A DNA stretch of 12,898 bases. Source: Frankiaceae bacterium. Lineage in GTDB: Bacteria > Actinomycetota > Actinomycetes > Mycobacteriales > SCTD01. The translations under genes were made by a program, and so were the position numbers. Within the stretch, counting starts at the first letter, position 1. Each line of letters starts with the position of its first letter. The notes below the pieces were generated by a model, which made no database searches, was not told the DNA's origin, and saw nothing but the letters and a program-made list of their open reading frames with translations. Shown piece by piece: positions 1 to 7,493 of the stretch. Location: positions 1-12,898 of the forward strand of contig CANKBT010000059.1 in the NCBI GenBank assembly GCA_947479995.1, given 5' to 3'.

Positions 1-2
1 CC

Positions 3-287
3 GCGGTCGCCGGCGTTGCACGACTCGCTCCAGCAGTAGGTCACGTACGTCGCCGCGGGGTCGAGGCCCTCGCCGGTGATGTCGCGCCACGGCATCGACA
101 CCGCGCCCGGCACGTGGCCGGCGGCGTACGCCTCGGGGCTGCGGCAGTCGACGACGACGAGCCCGGGCACGCCGGCCCGCAGGTCGGCCCACACGTCGGA
201 CGGGTCGGTCTCGACGGCGAGCCGGCGGGCGAAGACGGCGGCGGCGTCGGAGGGGTCGGCGGGCGGGACGGCGAGGACGCGGGACAC
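3..287 (-). CDS. Rhodanese-like sulfurtransferase, N-terminal part (cut by left window edge)
   Basis: This is a single-domain rhodanese protein, a cytosolic family that carries sulfane sulfur as a cysteine persulfide. The 95 visible residues show the fold in order: VVVDCRSPEAY (residues 44-54), then AGHVPGAVSMPW (56-67), the usual pre-catalytic block, and the active-site strand and loop YVTYCWSESC (81-90). Cys85 is the expected catalytic cysteine. The C-terminal end, probably 30-50 residues, lies left of the window. I chose the GTG at 287 because nothing better lies upstream in frame. A NANNNT hexamer (CAGCCT) sits exactly six bases before it, which fits a leaderless mRNA; no Shine-Dalgarno is visible. 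The gene is divergent from tmsA across 125 bp. The sulfur donor and acceptor cannot be read from sequence. A second Cys (Cys90) ends the loop. Confidence 0.85.
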   Translation of the reverse strand, partial: MSRVLAVPPADPSDAAAVFARRLAVETDPSDVWADLRAGVPGLVVVDCRSPEAYAAGHVPGAVSMPWRDITGEGLDPAATYVTYCWSESCNAGDR

Positions 288-293
288 GCTCGC

Positions 294-299
294 AGGCTG
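294..299 (-). promoter_or_regulatory. Candidate -10 element of the rhodanese gene (leaderless)
   Basis: Read on the minus strand, the hexamer is CAGCCT. It matches the actinobacterial -10 pattern at the two informative places (A at 2, T at 6). Six bases (GCGAGC) separate it from the GTG at 287, so transcription would start on the start codon itself. No -35 element is recognisable. Confidence 0.35.
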
Positions 300-350
300 C
301 CCCGCGCCGCGCCGCCGCGACAGCGCCGCGCGTGCCACCGGTCGCGCGGT

Positions 351-367
351 CCCTGCCAACGGCAGGG
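351..367. promoter_or_regulatory. Dyad CCCTGCC-aac-GGCAGGG upstream of tmsA
   Basis: This is a perfect 7-bp inverted repeat with a 4-base centre counted from 357 to 361 (three unpaired bases, AAC, at 358-360). It lies in the 125-bp divergent gap between the rhodanese gene and tmsA, 45-62 bases before the tmsA ATG. That is where a regulator of a divergent promoter pair would bind. The rest of the gap (288-412) is GC-rich with short low-complexity runs, including GGGGCCCC at 372-379. The dyad could also be a chance feature of GC-rich DNA. Confidence 0.35.
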
Positions 368-398
368 GAAAGGGGCCCCGGCGGTGCGGGCGCGGTGG

Positions 399-404
399 CA
401 GAGT
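399..404 (+). promoter_or_regulatory. Weak candidate -10 element for tmsA
   Basis: CAGAGT fits NANNNT and lies eight bases before the ATG at 413. This is slightly longer than the six-base spacing seen at the GTG-start genes of this window. No Shine-Dalgarno precedes the ATG, so a leaderless or near-leaderless start is possible. No -35 element is visible. Confidence 0.25.
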
Positions 405-412
405 GCGGCGCG

Positions 413-1798
413 ATGACCCCCGACATCGCCCCGTCCTACGCCGCGCGCGTCGCCCGGCTGCAGGCGCAGTACGCCGCCCTGCCGCCCGGTGCGCCGGTGC
501 GCCTCGGCAAGCGCACCTCGAACCTGTTCCGCACGCGCGCCGACACCGGCGCGCCGCGGCTCGACGTCGCGGCCTTCACCGGCGTGCTCGACGTCGACCT
601 CGCGCGCGGCACGGCCGACGTGCTCGGCATGACGACGTACGAGGAGCTCGTCGACGCGCTGCTGCCGCACGGCGTGATGCCGCGCGTCGTGCCGCAGCTC
701 AAGACGATCACGCTCGGCGGCGCGGTGACCGGCCTGGGCATCGAGAGCACGAGCTTCCGCAACGGCACGCCGCACGAGTCGGTCGTGGAGATGGACGTGC
801 TCACCGGCGACGGCCGGCTCACCACGTGCAGCCGCGAGGTCGAGCCCGCGCTGTTCTCCGGCTTCCCGAACAGCTACGGCACGCTCGGCTACGCCCTGCG
901 GCTGCGCATCGAGGTCGAGCCGGTGCGCCCGTACGTGCACCTGCGGCACGTGCGCGTCGACGGCACCGCCGGTGCGGCCGCGCTGTTCGCCGAGGTGGCG
1001 CGCACCCGCGAGCACGACGGCGAGCCGGTCGACTTCGTCGACGGCACGTGGTTCGCCGAGGACGAGGTCTACGTGACGCTCGGCGCGTGGGCCGACGCCG
1101 CGCCCGCGCTGTCGGACTACACCGGGCAGCGCATCTACTACCGCTCGATCCAGGAGCGGCAGGGCGACCGGGGCGGGCAGGACTGGCTGACGGTCCGCGA
1201 CTACCTCTGGCGCTGGGACACCGACTGGTTCTGGTGCTCGCGGGCCCTCGGCGTGCAGCGGCCCGGCGTGCGCCGGTGGGTCCCGCGGCGCTACCTGCGC
1301 AGCGACGTGTGGTGGCGGCTCGTCGCCTTCGAGAAGCGGCACCGCTGGAAGACCCGCTGGGACCTGCGCCGCGGCGGGCAGCCGCAGGAGGAGGTCGTGC
1401 AGGACGTCGAGGTGCCGGTCGACCGGCTCGCGGACTTCATGGCGGTGTTCGCGCGCGAGGTGCCGATCGCGCCGGTGTGGTTCTGCCCGCTGCAGCAGCG
1501 CTCGGCGGACGACCACTGGGACCTCTACCCCCTCGACCCGTCGGTGCTCTACGTCAACGTCGGCTTCTGGAGCAGCGTCGGCCTCGAGCCGGGCGAGGCC
1601 GACGGCACGCACAACCGGCTCCTGGAGGACCTGGTCGCCGACCTCGGCGGCCACAAGTCGCTGTACTCGACCTCGTACTACGAGGAGGCTCGCTTCTGGG
1701 AGCTGTACGGCGGCGGCACGTACGAGCGGCTCAAGAAGGCCTACGACCCGGACGGCCGGCTGCTCGACCTGTACGCCAAGTGCGTCGGACGACGGTAG
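413..1798 (+). CDS. tmsA: FAD-linked reductase of 10-methyl fatty acid synthesis (TmsA/BfaA-like)
   Basis: This is a 461-residue FAD-dependent oxidoreductase of the DHCR24-like (24-sterol reductase) branch of the vanillyl-alcohol-oxidase/PCMH fold. The flavin domain covers about residues 30-170. It shows GMTTYEELVD (72-81), VVPQLKTITLGGAVTGLGI (92-110), ESTSFRNGTPHES (111-123) and NSYGTLGY (153-160). The C-terminal half is a Trp/Tyr-rich substrate domain ending in YDPDGRLLDLY. In actinomycetes this family, paired with the next gene, is known as TmsA (BfaA); it uses NADPH to reduce the 10-methylene group made by TmsB into a 10-methyl branch on C18 acyl chains. The stop codon is embedded in the tmsB ribosome binding site, so the pair is one transcription unit. 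ATG 413 is preferred; an in-frame GTG at 395 is the alternative. The family assignment is firm; the exact substrate is inferred from the partner gene. Confidence 0.85.
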   Translation: MTPDIAPSYAARVARLQAQYAALPPGAPVRLGKRTSNLFRTRADTGAPRLDVAAFTGVLDVDLARGTADVLGMTTYEELVDALLPHGVMPRVVPQLKTITLGGAVTGLGIESTSFRNGTPHESVVEMDVLTGDGRLTTCSREVEPALFSGFPNSYGTLGYALRLRIEVEPVRPYVHLRHVRVDGTAGAAALFAEVARTREHDGEPVDFVDGTWFAEDEVYVTLGAWADAAPALSDYTGQRIYYRSIQERQGDRGGQDWLTVRDYLWRWDTDWFWCSRALGVQRPGVRRWVPRRYLRSDVWWRLVAFEKRHRWKTRWDLRRGGQPQEEVVQDVEVPVDRLADFMAVFAREVPIAPVWFCPLQQRSADDHWDLYPLDPSVLYVNVGFWSSVGLEPGEADGTHNRLLEDLVADLGGHKSLYSTSYYEEARFWELYGGGTYERLKKAYDPDGRLLDLYAKCVGRR

Positions 1799-1802
1799 GA
1801 GG
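1797..1802 (+). promoter_or_regulatory. Shine-Dalgarno of tmsB overlapping the tmsA stop
   Basis: AGGAGG starts inside the tmsA TAG stop (1796-1798) and lies six bases before the tmsB ATG. It is a full-consensus site and fixes the tmsB start. Termination of tmsA would bring ribosomes to this site. Confidence 0.8.
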
Positions 1803-1808
1803 ACCGGC

Positions 1809-3062
<1,254 letters not shown>

Positions 3063-3074
3063 GGCTGCGCACAT

Positions 3075-3092
3075 GCGGAGGCGATCCTCCGC
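3075..3092 (+). promoter_or_regulatory. 7-bp hairpin between tmsB and the MFS gene
   Basis: GCGGAGG, loop CGAT, CCTCCGC is a perfect 7-bp stem with a tetraloop, 12 bases after the tmsB stop. No T-run follows, so it is at best a U-less terminator of the kind proposed in actinomycetes. The left arm contains GGAGG, so in a read-through transcript the hairpin would hide a Shine-Dalgarno-like sequence. Confidence 0.4.
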
Positions 3093-3100
3093 TTGTGCCG

Positions 3101-3106
3101 TACGGT
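3101..3106 (+). promoter_or_regulatory. Candidate -10 element of the MFS-tetR operon (leaderless), overlapping a palindrome
   Basis: TACGGT fits the actinobacterial TANNNT pattern and ends exactly six bases (CGTCCG) before the GTG at 3113, as expected for a transcript beginning on the start codon. It overlaps the 8-bp palindrome CCGTACGG (3098-3105), a possible binding site for the TetR protein encoded at the end of the operon. The -35 region falls in the hairpin and shows no consensus. Confidence 0.4.
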
Positions 3107-3112
3107 CGTCCG

Positions 3113-4588
3113 GTGCCGACCGCCTCCCGCCGCCCCGTCAAGGGCGACCACCGCCTCACCTTCGTCGTCCTGTGCCTCGGCGTGACGTCGTTCTCGCTGC
3201 TGCAGTCGATGGTCAACCCGGTGCTCCCGACCATCCAGGCCGCGCTCGAGACCGACCAGGAGACCGTCACCTGGGTGCTCACGGCCTACCTGCTGTCGGC
3301 CTCGGTCTTCACGCCGATCATCGGGCGCGTCGGCGACAAGGTCGGCAAGGAGCGGATGCTCGTCGTCACGCTGCTGGCGCTCGCCCTCGGCTCGCTCCTG
3401 GCCGCGCTCGCGCCGTCGGTCGGCGTGCTCATCGCGGCCCGCGTCGTGCAGGGCATCGGCGGCGGCGTGCTGCCGCTGACCTTCGGGATCATCCGCGACG
3501 AGTTCCCCGCCGACCGGGTCGCCGGGGCGGTCGGCACCTCGGCCGCGCTGCTCGCCGTCGGCGGCGGCCTGGGCCTCGTCGTCGCCGGCCCGCTCGTCGA
3601 GGCGCTCGGCTACCACTGGCTGTTCTGGCTGCCGATGGCCATGACCCTGCTGGCCGCCCTCGCCGCGGCCGCGTGGGTGCCGGAGTCGCCGGTGCGCACC
3701 CCCGGGCGCATCAACCTGCGGGCGGCGCTGCTGCTGTCGGGCTGGCTCGTCGCGCTGCTGCTCGGCGTCAGCCAGGGCCGCGACTGGGGCTGGGGCTCCG
3801 GTCGCACCGTCGGCCTGCTGGTCGCCGCGGCCGTGCTGCTGCCGCTGTGGGTGCGCGCCGAGTGGGTGAGCGACTCGCCGCTCATCGACATGCGCATGAT
3901 GCGCATCCCGGCCGTCTGGACGACCAACCTCGTGTCGCTGCTGTTCGGCGTCGGGATGTACGCGCTGTTCGCCTTCCTGCCGCAGTTCCTGCAGACCCCC
4001 GAGCTGACCGGCTACGGCTTCGGCGTGAGCGTCACCGAGTCGGGGCTGCTGCTGCTCCCGCAGTCGGCCGCGACCTTCGTCGCCGGCGTCGTGTCGGGGC
4101 GCCTCGCCGCCCGGCACGGCAGCAAGCGGGTGCTCGTCGCCGGCTCGGCGCTGAGCACCCTGTCGCTGCTCGGGCTGACCTTCGCGCACGAGCAGGTGTG
4201 GCAGGTGCTCGTCGCCACCCTCGTCGGCGGCGTCGCCTTCGGGCTGGCCTTCGCCGCCATGAGCAACCTCGTCGTCGAGGCGGTGCCCCGCTCGCAGACC
4301 GGCGCGGCCAGCGGCATGAACGCCAACATCCGCACCGTCGGGGGCGCCCTCGGCGGGGCGGTGCTCGCCAGCGTCGTCACGGCCGGCGCGCGCGCCGACG
4401 GGCTGCCCGTCGAGAGCGGCTACACGCACGGGTTCGGCGTGCTGGCCGTGACCTCCGGCCTCGCCACCCTCGTCGCGCTGCTCGTGCCGACGCGCCGGGA
4501 GGCGGAGCCGGTCGACCTCGTCGACGAGGTGCGCCACCCGGAGGCCGCGCTCGTCGCCGCGGCCCCGCTCGTGAGCGAGACCCGGTGA
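3113..4588 (+). CDS. MFS multidrug-type exporter, DHA2-like, 14 membrane segments
   Basis: This is a 491-residue inner-membrane protein with about 14 hydrophobic segments, the length and layout of the drug:H+ antiporter DHA2 group. Motif A between TM2 and TM3 reads GRVGDKVGKERM (71-82). ARVVQGIGGGVLPLTFG (109-125) is the TM4 motif, and LAVGGGLGLVVAGPLVEALG (147-166) is the TM5 antiporter motif (motif C). GMNANIRTVGGALGGAV in the C-terminal half is also typical. The N-terminal Asp of many DHA2 proteins is replaced by Gln-Ser-Met before VNPVLP. The GTG at 3113 is chosen because it leaves a short basic leader before TM1 and sits six bases after TACGGT; an in-frame GTG at 3095 would add six residues. 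A TetR gene overlaps its 3' end. The substrate is unknown. The position after tmsAB allows a lipid-related role, but the hairpin and candidate promoter between them suggest separate control. Confidence 0.88.
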   Translation: MPTASRRPVKGDHRLTFVVLCLGVTSFSLLQSMVNPVLPTIQAALETDQETVTWVLTAYLLSASVFTPIIGRVGDKVGKERMLVVTLLALALGSLLAALAPSVGVLIAARVVQGIGGGVLPLTFGIIRDEFPADRVAGAVGTSAALLAVGGGLGLVVAGPLVEALGYHWLFWLPMAMTLLAALAAAAWVPESPVRTPGRINLRAALLLSGWLVALLLGVSQGRDWGWGSGRTVGLLVAAAVLLPLWVRAEWVSDSPLIDMRMMRIPAVWTTNLVSLLFGVGMYALFAFLPQFLQTPELTGYGFGVSVTESGLLLLPQSAATFVAGVVSGRLAARHGSKRVLVAGSALSTLSLLGLTFAHEQVWQVLVATLVGGVAFGLAFAAMSNLVVEAVPRSQTGAASGMNANIRTVGGALGGAVLASVVTAGARADGLPVESGYTHGFGVLAVTSGLATLVALLVPTRREAEPVDLVDEVRHPEAALVAAAPLVSETR

Positions 4589-5136
4589 CCACGCCGGCCC
4601 GGCCGCTGCGCCGCGACGCCGCGGAGAACCGCGCGCGGCTGCTCGCAGCCGCCGCCGAGGTCTTCGACGCGCAGGGCGTCGGCGCCTCGCTCGACGACGT
4701 GGCACGGCGCGCGGGCGTGGGCGTCGGCACGCTCTACCGCCGCTTCCCGCACCGCGAGGCGCTGCTCGAGGCGCTGCTCGTCGACCTGCTCGACAGCTGG
4801 CTGGCCGAGGCCTCGCGCGCGCTGGCGCTGCCGCCCGCCGAGGGCCTGGCGGCCTTCCTGCGCGCGGTCGGCGAGCTGCAGGCCACCCCCGCCGGCTGCG
4901 CCCTGCGCATCTGGTCGAGCCCGGCCGTCGAGCCGGCGCGCGCCGAGGTGCACGAGCGCATGGCCGCGCTGCTGCACGCTGCGCAGCGCGCTGGCGCCTG
5001 CCGCGACGACGTGACCGTCGACGACCTGCTCGGCGTGCTCGTCGGCGCCCGCGGGGTGCGCGAGACGGTCACCACCACCGTGGCGCTCGACTGGCGCCGG
5101 CACCTCGAGCTCTGCCTGGCGGGCCTGCGCCCGTAG
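4585..5136 (+). CDS. TetR family transcriptional regulator of the adjacent exporter
   Basis: This is a 183-residue one-component repressor. The N-terminal DNA-binding domain (about 10-60) has the standard order: RDAAENRARLLAAAAEVF (helix 1), ASLDDVARRAGVGVGTLYRRFPHREAL (helix-turn-helix and helix 4). The rest is a helical ligand and dimer domain with no recognised signature; it contains RIWSSPAVEPARAEVHERM. The GTG start overlaps the MFS stop in a GTGA quartet (4585-4588), so translation is coupled. Regulators cotranscribed with an exporter usually repress their own operon and release it when an exported compound binds. That is an inference here; the candidate operator is the palindrome at 3098-3105. 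The gene ends at a convergent gap rich in palindromes. Confidence 0.9.
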   Translation: MTTPARPLRRDAAENRARLLAAAAEVFDAQGVGASLDDVARRAGVGVGTLYRRFPHREALLEALLVDLLDSWLAEASRALALPPAEGLAAFLRAVGELQATPAGCALRIWSSPAVEPARAEVHERMAALLHAAQRAGACRDDVTVDDLLGVLVGARGVRETVTTTVALDWRRHLELCLAGLRP

Positions 5137-5144
5137 GCCGCCAC

Positions 5145-5278
5145 CCCGCAGTGATCACGACCAGGAGCTGCGGGCCGGGCGATCACTGCGGTGCGGCCCC
5201 CTGGCCCGGCGGGCGAGCAGGGTCCGCGCAGGGCCGCTCGCCCGTGATCACCGGGCCGACCCGCGTGATCACTGCGGG
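5145..5278. repeat. Cluster of four GTGATCAC-centred palindromes between convergent genes
   Basis: The 132-bp gap between the tetR and pxpC 3' ends is built of related elements: CCCGCAGTGATCACG at 5145-5159, its exact 15-base inverse CGTGATCACTGCGGG at 5264-5278, a diverged copy at 5178-5192 (12 of 15 bases match), and CGTGATCACCGGG at 5243-5255. Three copies contain the palindrome GTGATCAC (5151, 5244, 5265); the fourth has GCGATCAC. The last copy contains the pxpC stop codon. The outer pair can fold into one long structure around an inner stem. Possible roles are a bidirectional terminator, a REP-like dispersed repeat, or a protein-binding array. Confidence 0.75.
5210..5244. terminator. Inner inverted repeat in the tetR/pxpC convergent gap
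   Basis: CGGGCGAGC (5210-5218) and GCTCGCCCG (5236-5244) form a perfect 9-bp GC-rich stem with a 17-base loop. It lies midway between two converging operons, where a shared terminator is expected. There is no T-run on either strand, so rho-independent function is uncertain. Confidence 0.4.
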
Positions 5279-6105
5279 ACGGGCACGAGGCGCACGGCGT
5301 CGCCGGGCCGCAGCTGGGCCGCCCGGTCGAGCGCGGTCGAGGGCACGACGCCGACGACCGGGTAGCCGCCGGTGACCGGCGCGTCGGCGAGGAACAGCAC
5401 CGGCTGGCCGTCCGGCGGCACCTGCACCGCGCCGGGCAGCAGGCCCTCCGACGCGAGCGGCCGGCCCAGGTGCGCGAGCGCCGGCCCGCGCAGGCGCAGC
5501 GCGACCCGGTCGCTGTCGGCCGCGACCTGCCAGGCGCCCGCCAGCCCGCCGCGCACGTGGTCGGCGCGCGGCCCGGGCAGCACCGGCAGCACCGCGGCCG
5601 CGAGCGGGCCGAGCGGCGCGTGGTCGACGTCGGGCAGCGCCGCGTGCGGCGGGCCGACCGGGAGCACGTCGCCGCCGCGCAGCGGCTCCGGGCCGAGCGC
5701 GGCCAGCACGTCGCGCGAGCGCGCGCCGAGCACGGGCGGCACGTCCACGCCGCCCCGCACGCAGACGTACGACCGCAGGCCGGCGTCGGGCACCGCGAGC
5801 GCGAGCTCGGCGCCGGCGCGCAGGCGCAGCAGCGCGGCGTGGCCCTGCGCGCGGCCGTCGACGCGCGCGGGCGCCGCCGCGCCGGTCACCGCCACGAGCA
5901 GGTCGCGGCCGGCCCGCAGGCGCAGCCCGCCGAGCAGCACCTCGAGCCCGGCGGCGCCCTCGCGGTTGCCGACCAGCCGGTTGCCGAGGCGCAGCGCCCC
6001 GCGGTCGGCCGCGCCCGACCGGCCGACGCCCAGGTGGGCCAGCCCCGGGCGGCCGAGGTCCTGCACGAGGCACAGCGGGCCGGGTGCCAGCACGTGCAGG
6101 CTCAC
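5269..6105 (-). CDS. pxpC: 5-oxoprolinase subunit PxpC (biotin-dependent carboxyltransferase family)
   Basis: This is the third subunit of the prokaryotic ATP-dependent 5-oxoprolinase, which hydrolyses 5-oxo-L-proline, a spontaneous damage product of glutamine and glutamate, to glutamate in the cytosol. It has 278 residues, slightly short for the KipA/PxpC family. It begins with the family block VQDLGRPGLAHLGVGRSGA (14-32), followed by DRGALRLGNRLVGN. In the C-terminal half come DGQPVLFLADAPVTGGYPVV, then AQLRPGDAVRLVPV at the end. The GTG start at 6105 overlaps the pxpB stop in a GTGA quartet, so the subunits are translationally coupled. The stop codon lies inside one copy of the 15-base palindromic repeat. 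The family name also covers urea amidolyase-like and KipA proteins; the complete A-B-C set supports oxoprolinase. Confidence 0.9.
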   Translation of the reverse strand: MSLHVLAPGPLCLVQDLGRPGLAHLGVGRSGAADRGALRLGNRLVGNREGAAGLEVLLGGLRLRAGRDLLVAVTGAAAPARVDGRAQGHAALLRLRAGAELALAVPDAGLRSYVCVRGGVDVPPVLGARSRDVLAALGPEPLRGGDVLPVGPPHAALPDVDHAPLGPLAAAVLPVLPGPRADHVRGGLAGAWQVAADSDRVALRLRGPALAHLGRPLASEGLLPGAVQVPPDGQPVLFLADAPVTGGYPVVGVVPSTALDRAAQLRPGDAVRLVPVPQ

Positions 6106-6698
6106 CGCGGCACGAACCGCACGCGGGTGCCCGGCACGAGCAGCGCCGGCGGGTCGCGGTCGACGTCGAACAGCACGGCGTCGGTGCGCCCCAGCATGTG
6201 CCAGCCGCCGGGGGAGGCGCGGGGGTAAACCGCCGACCAGCCGGCGGCGACCGCCACCGAGCCGGCCGGCACGCGCACGCGCGGGGTGTCGCGGCGCGGC
6301 AGGTGCAGCAGCGGGTCGAGCCCCGACAGGTAGGCGAAGCCCGGCGCGAACCCGGTGGAGGCGACGGCGTACGTCGCCCCGCTGTGCCGCGCGACGACCT
6401 CGCCCGGCGCGAGGCCGGTGCGCGCCGCGACGTCGGCGAGGTCCTCCCCGTCGTAGACGACGGGCAGCTCGACGAGCGGGCCGGCGCCGGCGGGCACCGG
6501 CGCCGGCCGGAGCGCGCGCAGGGCGGCCGTCACCGCGGCCAGGTCGGCCGGCGCGGCGACGACGAGCAGGGTGCGCTCGGCGGGCACGAGCTCCTCGACG
6601 CCCGGCAGGGCCCGGGCGGCGGCGTGCAGCGCCCGCACCGCGTCGCTGCCGGGCAGCTCGACGAGCACCGCCCGGTCGCCGTACGGCAGCAGCCGCAC
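6102..6698 (-). CDS. pxpB: 5-oxoprolinase subunit PxpB (allophanate hydrolase subunit 1 / KipI family)
   Basis: This is a 198-residue subunit of the PxpABC 5-oxoprolinase. It shows the complete family signature in order: YGDRAVLVEL near the N-terminus (6-15), VVYDGEDLADVA (80-91), ARHSGATYAVASTGFAPGF (103-121), PRRDTPRVRVPAGSVAVAA (134-152) and YPRASPGGWHMLGRT (158-172). The same fold forms the KipI kinase inhibitor of Bacillus, but the flanking pxpA and pxpC point to the enzyme. The GTG at 6698 is chosen because it lies one base after the pxpA stop and the conserved RLLPYGDRA follows at once; no Shine-Dalgarno is seen, so translation is probably coupled. Its 3' end overlaps pxpC by four bases. 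Confidence 0.92.
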   Translation of the reverse strand: MRLLPYGDRAVLVELPGSDAVRALHAAARALPGVEELVPAERTLLVVAAPADLAAVTAALRALRPAPVPAGAGPLVELPVVYDGEDLADVAARTGLAPGEVVARHSGATYAVASTGFAPGFAYLSGLDPLLHLPRRDTPRVRVPAGSVAVAAGWSAVYPRASPGGWHMLGRTDAVLFDVDRDPPALLVPGTRVRFVPR

Positions 6699-6699
6699 G

Positions 6700-7452
6700 T
6701 CAGCCCGCGCGCACCGCGACGCCGGCCGCCTCGAGCGCGGCGCGCACCGCGCGGGCGAGGGCGACGGCGCCCGGGGTGTCGCCGTGCAGGCAGACGGTGT
6801 CGGGCCGCACGCGCACGACCGTGCCGTCGACCGCGACGACCTCGCCGGCGGTCGCCATGCGCACGACGCGGGCGGCCACCTCGTCGGCGTCGTGCAGCAG
6901 CGCGCCGGGCTGGCGGCGGTCGACCAGCGTGCCGTCAGCGGCGTAGCCGCGGTCGGCGAAGGCCTCGTGCCGGACGGGCAGCCCGGCCTGCTCGGCGAGC
7001 GCCAGCAGCCGCGATCCCGGGAGGCCGACGACGGGCATCGCCGCGTCGTAGGACCGCACCGCGTCGACCACCGCGCGCGCCTGCGCCTCGTGGTGCACCA
7101 CGGCGCCGTAGAGCGCGCCGTGCGGCTTGACGAACGCGACCCGGGTGCCGGCGACGCGCGCCGCGGCCTCGAGCGCGCCGACCTGCGCGACGACGTCGTC
7201 GGCGAGCTCGCCGGGGTCGACGTCGACGAAGCGGCGGCCGAAGCCGGCGAGGTCACGGTAGCCGACCTGCGCCCCGACGACCACGCCCTCGCGGACCGCC
7301 GTCTCGCACGACACGCGCATGGTCGTCGCGTCGCCGGCGTGCGCGCCGCACGCCACGTTCGCGCTCGTCACGACGCGCAGCAGCGCCGCGTCGTCGCCGA
7401 GCGACCAGCGCCCGTACGACTCCCCGACGTCGGCGTTGAGGTCGAGCTCCAC
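6700..7452 (-). CDS. pxpA: 5-oxoprolinase subunit PxpA (LamB/YcsF family)
   Basis: This 250-residue protein is a full-length LamB/YcsF family member and the first gene of the pxpABC operon. The hallmark motifs are all present: DLNADVGESYGRW (4-16), ANVACGAHAGD (31-41), GAQVGYRDLAGFGRR (60-74), FVKPHGALY (107-115), ADRGY and the PGALL loop (166-186), and VCLHGDTPGA (220-229). With PxpB and PxpC it catalyses ATP-dependent opening of 5-oxoproline to glutamate. The GTG at 7452 gives the expected N-terminus immediately before the first conserved block. A GACACT hexamer lies exactly six bases upstream, suggesting a leaderless mRNA. Only 41 bp separate it from the divergent SDR gene. Confidence 0.94.
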   Translation of the reverse strand: MELDLNADVGESYGRWSLGDDAALLRVVTSANVACGAHAGDATTMRVSCETAVREGVVVGAQVGYRDLAGFGRRFVDVDPGELADDVVAQVGALEAAARVAGTRVAFVKPHGALYGAVVHHEAQARAVVDAVRSYDAAMPVVGLPGSRLLALAEQAGLPVRHEAFADRGYAADGTLVDRRQPGALLHDADEVAARVVRMATAGEVVAVDGTVVRVRPDTVCLHGDTPGAVALARAVRAALEAAGVAVRAG

Positions 7453-7457
7453 CGGCC

Positions 7458-7463
7458 GAGTGT
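7458..7463 (+). promoter_or_regulatory. Candidate -10 element of the SDR gene, overlapping the pxpA -10
   Basis: GAGTGT fits NANNNT on the plus strand and would place a start near 7470, giving a leader of about 24 bases that includes the Shine-Dalgarno. It shares five base pairs with the pxpA candidate -10 on the other strand. Support is limited to pattern and spacing. Confidence 0.25.
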
Positions 7464-7464
7464 C
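7459..7464 (-). promoter_or_regulatory. Candidate -10 element of pxpABC (leaderless)
   Basis: Read on the minus strand, GACACT is followed by exactly six bases (CGGCCG) and then the GTG start at 7452. The spacing fits transcription beginning at the start codon. No Shine-Dalgarno and no clear -35 are present. The sequence ACACT-N6-GTG is the same at the lipoprotein gene. Confidence 0.4.
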
Positions 7465-7477
7465 GCAGCCCGCCGGC

Positions 7478-7485
7478 GGGGGAGG
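7478..7485 (+). promoter_or_regulatory. Shine-Dalgarno of the SDR gene
   Basis: GGGGGAGG lies eight bases before the ATG at 7494 and fixes that start. It is one of only two strong ribosome binding sites in the window. Confidence 0.7.
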
Positions 7486-7493
7486 CGTCGGGC

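Noticed and set aside
372..379. GGGGCCCC palindrome before tmsA
   Set aside because: A simple G/C palindrome is expected often in DNA of this composition. It has no longer symmetry and no repeat elsewhere in the gap.
3095..3112. Alternative GTG start for the MFS gene at 3095
   Set aside because: It would add six residues before an already adequate cytosolic leader and would place the -10 and palindrome inside the coding region. The GGAGG upstream is 13 bases away and tied up in the hairpin.
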